Positions 50,588 to 59,267 are shown, numbered from the stretch's first letter. The stretch: DNA of 64,000 nucleotides from Prauserella muralis (GCF_003202285.1 NZ_MASW01000002.1:1612001-1676000), one strand, 5' to 3'. A program made the numbers and translations. The notes: a model not told the origin generated them from the sequence alone.

Positions 50588-51237
50588 CGCGAGCCCTCCT
50601 TCCCTTTGTCGGAGCCGCTGCCCTCGGGTAGGCGAGCCCGGAGCGCGGCGGCCTCCTCCGGGCTGAGCCAGGGATGCGAGTAGAGGTCGAGCAGGATGCG
50701 GGCGAGCAACCCCTGCCCCTCCGTGCTGAACACGTCGACGCCGAGACGTCGGGAGACGTGCTCGTAGAGCACAATGACCGCGAGCGCCATCGCTGCACCC
50801 ACCGTGGCCCGCGCCTCCCGCGGAACCTCCGGCGGATCGGCGCGCCGCTCGTCGAGCTCCGCGACCCACTCCGCGCTCAGGTCGGCGAGCGTGTCGAAAA
50901 GCGGTGCCACACGGCCTTCAACCAGTGCTCGCGAGAGGTAGCTCCGGTATGGCGCGAAAATCGACACCGCGACGGTCAGGTAGTTCGTCTCGCTCGTGGC
51001 CATGCCGGCCCGGACCTGGTCGTTGAGGCGTGCCAGCGCTCTGGCCAGATACGCGTCGCACTCGTCACGCAACGCCTCCTTGGAGCCGAAGTGGTGACGC
51101 ACCAACCCCGACGACACACCTGCGAGATCGGCGATCCCACGGATCGTCGCCCGGTCGAACCCTTGCTCACCGAACAAGCGAAGCGCGGCGTCCCGGATCC
51201 GGGCACGAGCGGTGAGATCCTCCGGATCCGGCTGCAT
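50584..51237 (-). CDS. TetR-family regulator of the ABC exporter
   Basis: 217 residues. N-terminal helix-turn-helix [46 protein letters not shown] is canonical; the C-terminal ligand part is unassigned. ATG at 51237. First gene of the exporter operon, with a palindromic operator 52 bp upstream, so it likely represses its own operon until a substrate binds. Confidence 0.92.
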   Translation of the reverse strand: MQPDPEDLTARARIRDAALRLFGEQGFDRATIRGIADLAGVSSGLVRHHFGSKEALRDECDAYLARALARLNDQVRAGMATSETNYLTVAVSIFAPYRSYLSRALVEGRVAPLFDTLADLSAEWVAELDERRADPPEVPREARATVGAAMALAVIVLYEHVSRRLGVDVFSTEGQGLLARILLDLYSHPWLSPEEAAALRARLPEGSGSDKGKEGSR

Positions 51238-51288
51238 GACCGCCCTCCTCCTACCCGCATGTACACCATACTATCCACCTGAGAGGTA

Positions 51289-51308
51289 TACTACACATGC
51301 GTGTAGTA
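51289..51308. promoter_or_regulatory. operator of the TetR/ABC operon
   Basis: TACTACAC-atgc-GTGTAGTA, perfect 8-bp arms. AT-rich for this genome and 52 bp upstream of the tetR start; a partial copy (GTACACCATACTA) lies at 51261-51273 between it and the gene. Confidence 0.65.
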
Positions 51309-51466
51309 GCCGAGAAGAGTCGGGTTCCGCCCCGCGCTGGACGCCGCTTCGCTGCGTCGCCTCGTCGACCTGCTCGGCCGACAACTACCGGCAGAGCACA
51401 CGGCCACCGGGGTTACGAGACATCGCTTAGCGTGCTGGCGTTACGCCTCACGGGCCTGTGCCGTGT

Positions 51467-51583
51467 TCGCTGATGGCATTCCTCGAGGACGCACATCGGC
51501 TCGGCATACTGCGTCGCGTCGGCAGCGTCTACCAGTTCCGGCACGCGTTGCTGCGAGACAGCCTCGCCCGTTCCCGTCAGAAC
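51467..51583 (+). pseudogene. C-terminal remnant of a NACHT-type NTPase
   Basis: About 38 residues in frame: LMAFLEDAHRLGILRRVGSV then YQFRHALLRDSLARSRQN. This resembles the end of actinobacterial NACHT-type NTPases (RRVGGGYxFxHRLLxDxLA). No ATPase domain is found upstream, so only the tail survives. Confidence 0.4.
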
Positions 51584-52036
51584 GAGCTGCTCCAGAGGCG
51601 GGAGGGACGCAGGAGTGCACAAGGGGAGGTCGTCCTCGACGTCGGCGAGCTGCGGCGCCGCTACCCGAACCCGTCGATCTCGGCGGCCAGCCGCATGATC
51701 GCGAGTGGCGCACGAGCGCCACGGCGGCTTCGCCGACCGGCCCGGCGGACTCCGGCGCGAGCGCCGTGGCCACGGGCCACTCCCGCACCCGACGACGGTA
51801 ACGCCGCCCGGCCCACCACAAGCCAGGGCGTCGAAGCGGGTCTGGTGGTTTCAGCACACTCCCGTGTCAGGGGTTTTGCGTCCCTGGCGGCCGGTGTTGC
51901 GTTGGTTGGGATCTGGTTCTCACGGTGGGTTGTGTCCTCGCCGGACGGGCAGGTCGACGGGATGGCAGGGGGCCCACCGGTGGTGGGCTCGCGCCCCCGG
52001 CCGCGCGGCCGGCCCGGCCAAGGTGTGTGGTCACCG
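51584..52036. other. decayed stretch with a 21-bp copy of AICE non-coding sequence
   Basis: No convincing gene. 51933-51953 repeats 21 bases found at 46137-46157 in the AICE (centre CCTCGCCGGACGGG), with the nearby CGGGATGGC also shared. GC-rich hairpins follow (GCCCACCGGTGGTGGGC at 51974). It looks like debris of another mobile element. Confidence 0.4.
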
Positions 52037-52429
52037 CTAGCCTTCGGTCGCCGCGGCGAGCTCGGCTCGTTTGCGGGGCAGGGTGCAGCCGCTCCAGATC
52101 CACAGACCGGCGAGCGGCGCGGTCACGACGGAGATGCCGACGGCCTGCCGGATGTGCCGGGATACCTCCTCGACGCAGTGGTCGACCCACTCCTGCTGGG
52201 CGGGGTACTTGTCGACGCCGAGCTGCTCGCCGTAGGGGACCGCGTCGAACAGCGCTGGGGAGCCGCAGGATCCCTCACGCGGCGCCGGTTCGTCGACCGG
52301 GACGAACGTGAGCACGATCGCCCAGATCCATCCGGTCAGCGTCAGGCAGCCCGCGGTGATCGCGACCCCGAGGAGGAGCCGGTAGTCGGTGATCCTCACC
52401 TTGACCTCACGCTCGGACATCTCCGGCAT
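52037..52429 (-). CDS. two-helix membrane protein of unknown function
   Basis: 130 residues: helix 1 about 17-41 (LLLGVAITAGCLTLTGWIWA), an outer loop of ~55 residues with two Cys (EGSCGSPALF; WVDHCVEE) that could form a disulfide, helix 2 about 95-115, and a basic end. ATG at 52429 with AGAAGGGAGC upstream. Divergent from the P450 gene; the shared gap holds the P450 operator. Confidence 0.6.
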   Translation of the reverse strand: MPEMSEREVKVRITDYRLLLGVAITAGCLTLTGWIWAIVLTFVPVDEPAPREGSCGSPALFDAVPYGEQLGVDKYPAQQEWVDHCVEEVSRHIRQAVGISVVTAPLAGLWIWSGCTLPRKRAELAAATEG

Positions 52430-52468
52430 GCCTCTGCTCCCTTCTCGTGAACGCGTAATAGAATCTGG

Positions 52469-52478
52469 ATTCTAGAAC
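52469..52478. promoter_or_regulatory. operator ATTCTAGAAC before the P450 gene
   Basis: Ten bases identical (as reverse complement) to 54399-54408 upstream of the tetR at 53779-54369. The core TTCTAGAA is palindromic and starts 20-29 bp before the P450 ATG. Confidence 0.6.
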
Positions 52479-52497
52479 ATGAGACTAGGAGCCGTGG

Positions 52498-53775
52498 ATG
52501 ATCAGCTATGGTCCGGGTGAGGTGTTGCGGTGGCTGTACCGCAGGCGTGGTCCGGTGGTCCGGTTCGGGTTCGGCGCGTTCCGGTACGTCTACCTGCTGG
52601 GGCCGGACGCGAACCGTTTCGTGTTCGCCAACAACGAGTTGTTCGAGGTGGGGGCGGCGTTCGCCGGGCTGGTTCCGGTCGACGGCGAGACCTCGCTGAT
52701 CGTCTCCGACGGGGAGGACCACCGGCGCCGTCGGCGGCTGGTCCAGCCCGCCCTGCACCACCGCCAGATCGAGCACTACCTGGAGACCATGGCGGCGTGT
52801 GCCGACGAGGTGATCGACAGCTGGGCGCCGGGGCAGGTGGTCGACGTCTACCAGGCGTTCCGCGGCGCGATCCGGCAGAGCACGCTGCGCTCGTTGTTCG
52901 GCGCCCGGATGGCCGCCGACGCGGAGTTCTTCGGCGCGGAACTGCAGGACCTGCTCGACCTGGTGGACCGGCTGCCCGAGGCCATCCGGTGGCACCGCGC
53001 GCTGCGCACACCGCTGTGGCGGCGGGCGATGCGGGCCAGGGAGCGGGTCGATGCCCGGATCCACGCTGAGATCGACCGGGTGCGCACCCACGGCGCGGAC
53101 ACCGACGACCAGGTGCTCGCCATGCTCGTCCGCGGCCGCGACGACGGTGGCGGGCTGACCGACCAGGAGGTGCGCGACCAGGCGGTCACGCTGATCGCCG
53201 CCGGGTACGAGACCACGAGCGCCGCGATGGCATGGGCGGTCCATGCGCTGCTCACGCACCCGGACTGCGCGACGCGGGCCGCCGAGGAGGTGCGCGACGT
53301 GCTGGGGGACAAGCCACCCGCCGCCGACGACCTGGAGCGGCTGCCGTACCTGCGTGCGGTGGTCTCGGAGACACTGCGGCTCTGCCCGCCCGCGGTGGTG
53401 TCGGCGCGGAAGGCGGTGCGGGGTTTCGAGTTCGCGGGCAAGCGGGTGGCCGCGGGGGCGATGCTGCTCTACAGCCCGTACGTCACGCACCGCAGTCCCG
53501 AGGTCTACGAGCAGGCGCTGGAGTTCCGCCCGGAACGCTGGCTGCCCGACGACCCCGGCTACCGGCGCAGGGGACCGCACGAGTTCGCCCCGTTCGGCGG
53601 CGGCCCGCACCGGTGCATCGGCTCGACCATGGCCACCACCGAGCTGACCGTCATGCTCGCGCGGTTGCTGGTGCGGGCGCGGCTGCGGCCGGTCAGCCGT
53701 TCGGTGCGCGCCACCGGGTTCGCGGCCATGCGCCCGCGCGGCGGCCTGCGGACGACGGTGGTGGCCACGCGCTGA
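52498..53775 (+). CDS. cytochrome P450
   Basis: 425-residue P450. I-helix oxygen motif AGYETTS, ExxR in VVSETLRLCPP, PERF-type FRPERWLPDD and the haem loop FAPFGGGPHRCIG with the axial Cys. No membrane anchor. The AGYETT and the HHRRRRRLVQPALHH blocks are like the P450 class that acts on fatty acids, steroids or terpenes. No redox partner adjoins; a ferredoxin lies 7.6 kb away. ATG at 52498 with AGGAG upstream. Probably repressed by the converging TetR. Confidence 0.93.
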   Translation: MISYGPGEVLRWLYRRRGPVVRFGFGAFRYVYLLGPDANRFVFANNELFEVGAAFAGLVPVDGETSLIVSDGEDHRRRRRLVQPALHHRQIEHYLETMAACADEVIDSWAPGQVVDVYQAFRGAIRQSTLRSLFGARMAADAEFFGAELQDLLDLVDRLPEAIRWHRALRTPLWRRAMRARERVDARIHAEIDRVRTHGADTDDQVLAMLVRGRDDGGGLTDQEVRDQAVTLIAAGYETTSAAMAWAVHALLTHPDCATRAAEEVRDVLGDKPPAADDLERLPYLRAVVSETLRLCPPAVVSARKAVRGFEFAGKRVAAGAMLLYSPYVTHRSPEVYEQALEFRPERWLPDDPGYRRRGPHEFAPFGGGPHRCIGSTMATTELTVMLARLLVRARLRPVSRSVRATGFAAMRPRGGLRTTVVATR

Positions 53776-53778
53776 GCC

Positions 53779-54369
53779 TCACCCCGCGGCGGCGAGTGCG
53801 TGCAGGCTGGCCTCGGTCGTGATGTGTTCGAGCACCGGCGGTTGCGGTGTGCCCTCCAGCAGATGCACGTGGACCGCAGCGTAGGGCAGGTGCATCAGGG
53901 CGAACCGGGCCGCGTAGAGCCGGTCCGGGGTGGCCGCGCCGTACCGGCGCTCGCAGTGGTCGGCCAGCGCCGCGGCGACCCGGCCGTCGACCGTGGACAT
54001 CCGCACCGCCAGCTCCTCCGGCCAGTCCTCATCGCCCTGCCGGTTCCAGTGCTCGGCGACCAGCCGCCCCTCGCCGGGGCACTCCCGTGACCAGGTCAGC
54101 ATGTGCCGCACGACCCGGCCGACCGCCTCGTCGACGTCCGGGTGGTCCAGCGCGTCGAGGAAACCTTCCTGGAAGCGGAGCACCGTGCGCAGCCACAGGT
54201 GAGCGATGAGCACCGACTTGGACGGGAACCGGTGGTAGATCGACCCGGTCGGCGCACCGAGCCGCCCCGCGATGCGCCCGATGGTCAGCGCGTCGAGTCC
54301 CCCGTCCGGCAGCACGTCGAGCGCCGCGTCCAGGATCGCTTCCGCACTGAACCTGGGTGGACGACCCAC
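53779..54369 (-). CDS. TetR-family regulator, likely of the P450
   Basis: 196 residues from GTG 54369 (frame open to 54444). Helix-turn-helix: AILDAALDVLPDGGLDALTIGRIAGRLGAPTGSIYHRFPSKSVLIAHLW. C-terminal ligand-binding helices follow. It ends 3 bp from the P450 stop. A copy of the ATTCTAGAAC operator lies 30 bp upstream of its start and another before the P450, so it should control both. Confidence 0.9.
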   Translation of the reverse strand: MGRPPRFSAEAILDAALDVLPDGGLDALTIGRIAGRLGAPTGSIYHRFPSKSVLIAHLWLRTVLRFQEGFLDALDHPDVDEAVGRVVRHMLTWSRECPGEGRLVAEHWNRQGDEDWPEELAVRMSTVDGRVAAALADHCERRYGAATPDRLYAARFALMHLPYAAVHVHLLEGTPQPPVLEHITTEASLHALAAAG

Positions 54370-54398
54370 CTCGACCCCCTCATCGTTTCCGGGAACCC

Positions 54399-54408
54399 GT
54401 TCTAGAAT
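54399..54408. promoter_or_regulatory. operator upstream of tetR, same as before P450
   Basis: GTTCTAGAAT; reverse complement equals 52469-52478. Supports autoregulation. Confidence 0.6.
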
Positions 54409-55200
54409 AGCGGTTCGCCAAGGTCGTGCAGTGTTGTCACACATCGACCACTCTTCGTACTTCTTTTGAAGACGTCAGCCAAAAGAAAGTAAGACCAGTG
54501 AAGGCCCAGGCGCTTTTGCCGTTTTGGCGGAAAGGTCCTCGATGGGCACGACCGGGGTCCGGCTCGGGTGGATCTTCGAGGAGGAAGAATGCTCTTACCA
54601 TCGCGGCGCCGCCGCCAGAGAGGCCTGGCCGGTCTTCTCTGCGTCAACGTCCTCGGCTCGCTCGCCGCGGCCCTGCCATCCCAGGGACCCGGCGTCACGC
54701 TGAGCGCGCGCCGGGCAAGAACCGGGGGGCGTATGGGGGCGATCACCCGGGTTTGGCTGGTCCTGACCGGACAGAGCTGGACAGTGCATGATCATCTGCT
54801 GGTGCGTTGTCGCAGGTGAAGCGGTTCCTCGGCAGCTCCACTTCACAACCACCAGTGACCTCTACCGTGTCAAGGTTGGTTGACTCCTACTTCGACTAGG
54901 CACTTCGAGTGTCCGTGCAGGTCAGCGGCTCTTGTTCCTCCTCAATCTGGCGGGTTGGGACGCGTTCCGCCGGATTCCGGTCGCCGGAATATCGCCATTT
55001 GATCTTGGCCGATCGGGGCCGGTCAGTTTGGTCATATCGGGCCTCGCATTTGAGTCCCGTGTACGTGTGTGCGTTCGTGCCCCCGGACCGGCTCGTACTG
55101 CATTCACACCGGATTCCGGTTCCCTCCAAGGCGCCGGTGACCTGGTCTTTCGTGTCCGTCTTCCGCTCGACTTGGAGCGCCGTGCGGAGGGGAGCGGACG
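54409..55200. other. gap with no convincing gene
   Basis: About 790 bp. A 76-codon frame at 54589-54819 begins after GAGGAGGAAGA with a hydrophobic N-terminus (LAGLLCVNVLGSLAAAL) but has no other support. A frame ending at 55204 overlaps the microgene start as ATGA. The base composition is more even than in the chromosome. Probably mobile-element remnant. Confidence 0.4.
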
Positions 55201-55335
55201 ATGAATGATGTCCGCATGTTCGAGTGCCTGGAGGTGCGCCACCCAGATGGATGGCGGTTTGACCAGGGAGTTCTGACTTGCCGTTTGGTGATCGAGGGCA
55301 GTTTCTCGGTCGATCGGCTCGGCGGGCGTATCTGA
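55201..55335 (+). CDS. microgene upstream of a DUF2637 gene
   Basis: 44 residues, MNDVRMFECLEVRHPDGWRF followed by DQGVLTCRLVIEGSFSVDRL and a short end. ATG at 55201 after GGAGGGGAGC. Its stop overlaps the next ATG (TGATG). The small size and coupling copy the style of the AICE at 42-44 kb, so it is likely part of a second element's transfer module. Confidence 0.55.
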   Translation: MNDVRMFECLEVRHPDGWRFDQGVLTCRLVIEGSFSVDRLGGRI

Positions 55336-56342
55336 TGGCCCCGACCGATGCTGGGAGTCGTACCAGCCGAGCGCCGTCCCAGGCTGGCCGCGGCCAGCTC
55401 GCAGCGGCGGTGGTGTCGGTGATGCTTGGCCTTGCTGTAGCAGGCTATGGGATCGCAGGGTCGTACGAAACGCTCTCTGAGCTGGCAGCTCGTAAGGGCC
55501 TGCCGTTGCCTGGTCTCGTGCCTCTCGGCATTGACGGTGGCTTCGTTGGTGTCGTGGCACTGGACCTCGTGCTGACATGGGCTGGGCAACCTATCGGCTG
55601 GCTTCGCCAGGTTGCCCGTGCGCTTACCGTCGGCACCGTTGCCGCCAATGCTGCTGCAGGCTGGCCGGATCCAGTCGCGGTGGGTTTGCACACAGCCGCG
55701 CCGGCGATGCTGCTGGTCATGGTTGAGGCAGCACGTGCTGTGCTTCTCCGACGGATGGGCCGGGCTAACGGCACTGCGCGCGACTCGATCCCGCTCCTGC
55801 GGTGGGTGCTCGCGCCGTGGCGGACGTGCCTGCTTTGGCGGCGCATGGTGCTCTGGCAGGTAGCCAGCTATCGCCAGGCAGTCGAAGCTGAGTTGGAGCT
55901 TCGCCGTGCGACGACGCTGCTGCGGGACAGGTTCGGGCGCCGGTGGAGGAGGGCGGCGCCGACGGACCTCGTGTGGATGCTGCAGACGGGCGTCTCGGCT
56001 TTCGAGGCTTGTGGTCGCGTCCGGGAGCTCGTCACAGGATGTGACCAGGGCTTGGGTGGTGGCGACGCCGAGAACAGCGGTTTGAATCACCACCCTGCGA
56101 TCGAGGTGTCCGATCCTATGGCGATGGGTCACCGTGGGGATGGCTCGATGCGTGACGAGCGATTCCAGGACGCCGTGCGGCTCAATGCCGACCATTGGGC
56201 GCGGTGGGGACGGCCAATCTCAGCTGAGTCGTTACGGAAGGAGCTGCGGATTGGGGCTTCGAAGGCTCGCGCGTTGGCCCGAGCTGCACGGGCAGCCGAT
56301 GCTGCGGCCATTCGGGCGGCTGCGCCGATCACGCCGACGTGA
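55335..56342 (+). CDS. DUF2637-type membrane protein, mobile-element remnant
   Basis: 335 residues. Four membrane helices in the first ~150 (LAAAVVSVMLGLAVAGYGIA; LVPLGIDGGFVGVVALDLVL; ALTVGTVAANAAAGW; GLHTAAPAMLLVMVEAARAVLL) then a long basic cytoplasmic tail with a helix-turn-helix-like end (RPISAESLRKELRIGASKARALARAARAA). Same family as the AICE protein at 39664 but longer and clearly different. ATG at 55335. No integrase, rep or tra gene accompanies it, so it is probably what is left of another AICE or plasmid. Confidence 0.75.
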   Translation: MAPTDAGSRTSRAPSQAGRGQLAAAVVSVMLGLAVAGYGIAGSYETLSELAARKGLPLPGLVPLGIDGGFVGVVALDLVLTWAGQPIGWLRQVARALTVGTVAANAAAGWPDPVAVGLHTAAPAMLLVMVEAARAVLLRRMGRANGTARDSIPLLRWVLAPWRTCLLWRRMVLWQVASYRQAVEAELELRRATTLLRDRFGRRWRRAAPTDLVWMLQTGVSAFEACGRVRELVTGCDQGLGGGDAENSGLNHHPAIEVSDPMAMGHRGDGSMRDERFQDAVRLNADHWARWGRPISAESLRKELRIGASKARALARAARAADAAAIRAAAPITPT

Positions 56343-56557
56343 GTGGCATTTTTGGCAGGCCGCACGCGGCTTGCTCCGCTGCTCGCGCCAGATATTGGCG
56401 ATGTCGCCACCCCCCGCCCCCCGCCGCCGAGGCCGCCCACCGCTGGGCCACCAACCATCCCGGGGTTCTTCACGCGTTGAGCATCCGCGACGCTTACCAC
56501 CACCAGCGCGACATCGCCCGCGAACTGCTGGATCTAGCCGCCCCCGCCACGCACTGA
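56343..56557 (+). pseudogene. short remnant after the DUF2637 gene
   Basis: Frame of 71 codons starting GTG directly at the previous stop. Only the last ~45 residues look protein-like (AAEAAHRWATNHPGVLHALS; IRDAYHHQRDIARELLDLAA). The first part is low-complexity. Probably a fused end of a lost mobile-element gene. Confidence 0.35.
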
Positions 56558-56860
56558 CCCGGTCTACCTGCTGAGCATAACCGGTCACGGAGCGGGTGTT
56601 GCCGCGAGGAAGGCCAGTCATCGCCGGGGCGAGACCGACCGGATTGATCACAGGTGCTCGTGTCTCCGCGCCGGAGCCGCGTCCAGACCTGCGACACGAC
56701 GAGGAGCACCGCAGCGAGGGCAGCACCGATCACCCAGGGATCGCGCAGCCACGCACCGAACACGCCCAGCGCGCCCGTGGCGATCAGGACGGGAGCGGCA
56801 CCAGTACCACGCCGACGCCGAGCGTTGCCAGCACACCCGCTTGTCCGTGGCGGTCGTCGG
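56494..56860 (-). pseudogene. frameshifted small membrane protein beside the mer regulator
   Basis: After the ArsR-type gene the minus strand reads GQAGVLATLGVGVV in one frame. It then continues in another as APVLIATGALGVFGAWLRDP and WVIGAALAAVLLVVSQVWTRLRR. Together these would form a two-helix MerT-like protein, but a shift near 56800 breaks it. No start codon with a ribosome site is visible. Confidence 0.35.
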
Positions 56861-56871
56861 TCCTCCGTCGC

Positions 56872-57258
56872 TCAGGTCCGCCTCGGCGCGGCCTCGGGAC
56901 CGTCGATGCGCTCGCAGGCGGCCAGGGCCGCACGGTTGTCGGCGGCCAGCGCGCGAGCCAGCACAACCAGCTCGACCACCCGCGGATCGGCCACCCGGTA
57001 GTAGCACCAGCGGCCCTCCCGGCGGGCCTGCACATAGCCACAGTCGGCCAAACACGCCAGATGGCTGGAGACGCGGCCCTGCGACAAGCCGATGTGGGCC
57101 ACGCAATCGCTGACCGAGTGCTCGCCGTCGAGCAGGAACGCTAGGAGCCGCAGCCGACTCGGATCACCGAGGGCACGGAAGAACTTCGCCACCGTGCCCA
57201 CGTCGGCTCCCTCACCGAGCAACCCGGAGACCAGGGCGGGGTTCGCGGCCTCACTCAT
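56872..57258 (-). CDS. ArsR/SmtB-family metal-responsive repressor of the mer locus
   Basis: 128 residues. Winged helix: RALGDPSRLRLLAFLLDGEHSVSDCVAHIGLSQGRVSSHLACLADCGYV. Cys residues in HLACLADCGYV (C-x3-C, as in CmtR) and AACERID near the C-terminus form a likely thiol site for Hg(II) or Cd/Pb. In Streptomyces the mer repressor is also of the ArsR type. Divergent from merA with a palindrome between; ATG at 57258. Confidence 0.88.
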   Translation of the reverse strand: MSEAANPALVSGLLGEGADVGTVAKFFRALGDPSRLRLLAFLLDGEHSVSDCVAHIGLSQGRVSSHLACLADCGYVQARREGRWCYYRVADPRVVELVVLARALAADNRAALAACERIDGPEAAPRRT

Positions 57259-57287
57259 AAGGGGATTCCTCCCAACCATCCTGTACA

Positions 57288-57305
57288 TATTCGCCAAGGC
57301 GGATA
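57288..57305. promoter_or_regulatory. operator between arsR-type gene and merA
   Basis: TATTCGCC-aa-GGCGGATA, 8-bp arms with one mismatch, 30 bp upstream of the regulator start; a related GGCGAGAATAT follows at 57312-57322. Fits a dimeric ArsR-type repressor controlling both genes. Confidence 0.55.
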
Positions 57306-57384
57306 CCATTAGGCGAGAATATATCCGGCATGACGAATACGAACAGGTGGGGCCACGCATGGCCGCGAGGAAGGGAGGGTCGAC

Positions 57385-58800
57385 ATGGCCTTCGATCTGG
57401 CGATCATCGGTTCCGGGGGTGGTGCCTTCGCGGCGGCAATCGCCGCCCGGCGGGAGGACCGCGCGGTCGTGATGATCGAGCGCGGCACCGTCGGGGGCAC
57501 GTGTGTGAACACCGGCTGCGTACCGTCGAAGGCGCTGCTGGCCGCGGCGGAGGCCCGGCACGTGGCGCTCTCGGCCGAGCGATTCCCGGGGTTGCGGGCC
57601 AGCGCCGATGAGGTCGCCCTCGCCGAGCTGATCGAGGGTAAAGCCGACTTGGTGGCCGGAATGCAGCAGGACAAATATATCGGCCTGGCCGCCGAGTACG
57701 GCTGGGAGATCATCACCGGCCAAGCCCGGTTCATCGATGGCCCCGCGCTGGAAGTCAGCGTGGCTGACGGCGGGACGCGCCGCATCGAGGCCGAGCACTA
57801 CCTCATCGCTACCGGCTCGGCCCCGTGGACCCCACCCGTGGACGGGCTAGCCGAGGTGGGCTACCTGACCTCGACCACGGCCATGGAACTCAAAACCCTG
57901 CCCGAGTCAATGCTCGTGGTCGGCGGGAACTACGTTGGGCTGGAACAAGCCCAACTGTTCTCCCGCCTGGGGGCGCGCATCGACGTCGTGGAGATGGAAG
58001 ATCGACTCGCACCGGCCGAGGAACCCGAGATCTCTCACGCTCTGGTACACGTCTTCGCCGGCACCGGGATCTGCGTGCACGCCGGCACGGTCCTCACCCG
58101 CGTGCGCCTCGAGAACGGGCAGGTGGTCGCCGACCTGCGCGACTCGCACGGACACACCCGCCAGCTGCGGGCCGACGAGCTGCTCATGGCTACCGGCCGC
58201 AAACCCGTCACCGACGGGCTCGGTCTAGACGCCGTCGGGGTGACCATCGGCGAGCGCGGCCAGATCGTCACCGACGAACAGCTGCGTACCGACACCCCGA
58301 GCATCTGGGCCGCCGGCGATGTGACCGGGCACCCCCAGTTCGTCTACGTCGCCGGCGCGCACGGCGCGATCGTAGTCGACAACGCCTTCCACCAGGCAGG
58401 CCGGACACCCGATTACCACCACCTGCCGCGGGTGACCTTCACCAACCCCCAGATCGCCGCGGCCGGGCTCACCGACGCCGAGGCCCAGGCGCAGGGCTAC
58501 GACGTCGAATGCCGGGTGTTGCCGCTGGAACACGTACCCCGCGCCCTGGTCGACCGCGACACCCGCGGCCTGGTCAAGCTGGTCGCCGAACGCGACACCG
58601 GGCGGCTGCTCGGCGCGCACGTGCTGGCCGACGGTGCCGGTGACGTGATCGCCGCGGCCGTGTACGCGCTGCACAACCAGATGAGTGTCGACGAGATAGG
58701 CGAGCTGTGGTGCCCCTATCTGACCATGGCCGAAGCATTGAAGCTCGCCGCCCAAACCTTCACCCGCGACGTGGCCAAGCTCTCCTGCTGCGCCGCCTGA
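57385..58800 (+). CDS. merA: mercuric reductase
   Basis: 471-residue FAD/NADPH disulfide reductase that turns Hg(II) into volatile Hg(0). The redox pair is in GTCVNTGCVPSKALL, the NADPH Rossmann in SMLVVGGNYVGLEQAQLF, FAD contact in IWAAGDVTGHPQFV, and the C-terminal vicinal Cys pair KLSCCAA that passes Hg(II) to the active site is present. No N-terminal HMA domain, as in actinobacterial forms. ATG at 57385 with GGAAGGGAGG. Followed by a broken merB. Confidence 0.95.
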   Translation: MAFDLAIIGSGGGAFAAAIAARREDRAVVMIERGTVGGTCVNTGCVPSKALLAAAEARHVALSAERFPGLRASADEVALAELIEGKADLVAGMQQDKYIGLAAEYGWEIITGQARFIDGPALEVSVADGGTRRIEAEHYLIATGSAPWTPPVDGLAEVGYLTSTTAMELKTLPESMLVVGGNYVGLEQAQLFSRLGARIDVVEMEDRLAPAEEPEISHALVHVFAGTGICVHAGTVLTRVRLENGQVVADLRDSHGHTRQLRADELLMATGRKPVTDGLGLDAVGVTIGERGQIVTDEQLRTDTPSIWAAGDVTGHPQFVYVAGAHGAIVVDNAFHQAGRTPDYHHLPRVTFTNPQIAAAGLTDAEAQAQGYDVECRVLPLEHVPRALVDRDTRGLVKLVAERDTGRLLGAHVLADGAGDVIAAAVYALHNQMSVDEIGELWCPYLTMAEALKLAAQTFTRDVAKLSCCAA

Positions 58801-58828
58801 AAGCCACTGCACCAGAAAGGTGCCGATC

Positions 58829-59201
58829 GTGGCGACCGAACGCGAAACAGATAAGGTCCACACAGGACGCGGTGGACGCCGCTCACGGCCAACCGGTGGA
58901 GGAGATTCGGCGCGCCCTGGTGACCTCGCCGGACATCGAATACGACGACCAGGGCCGGATCGTCGGCGCCGGCCTGACGCTGCGGCCCGCCCCGCATCGC
59001 TTCGATCGACGGGTGGCAGCTCAACACGTGGTGCGCCATGGACGCCCACGCCTCGCCATCGACGCCAGCGGAGTCCCCAGCATCGTCCGAGCGACAGCCG
59101 TGGTCTCGCTGGTCACTCCCGACGATCTGACATCGGTACGCACGGCGTTCTGCAACCACGTGCAATTCTTCGCCAGCCAGCAGCCGCGCGGCCGTGGTTA
59201 G
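58829..59201 (+). pseudogene. merB: decayed alkylmercury lyase (merB)
   Basis: Pieces of MerB lie in different frames. GTG 58829 after GAAAGGTG starts a short N-terminus. One frame then gives GQPVEEIRRALVTSPDIEYD and GRIVGAGLTLRPAPHRF. A second gives SIDGWQLNTWCAMDA, with the first active-site Cys. After a loss of about 50-65 codons the first frame resumes as ATAVVSLVTPDDLTSVRTAF and CNHVQFF, with the second Cys, ending at 59201. The C-terminal ~45 residues are also short. No active enzyme can be made, so organomercurial resistance is lost. Confidence 0.8.
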
Positions 59202-59267
59202 CGATTTGCTGAGGCACGTGACCTCGGCGGAACCTCACCGTCTCGTCATGCGGAGCCGGCAGGGTGT

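Noticed and set aside
54589-54819. 76-codon frame with hydrophobic N-terminus and good ribosome site
   Set aside because: No similarity, no coupling, and an Arg-rich composition typical of random frames; kept only as a note in the gap.
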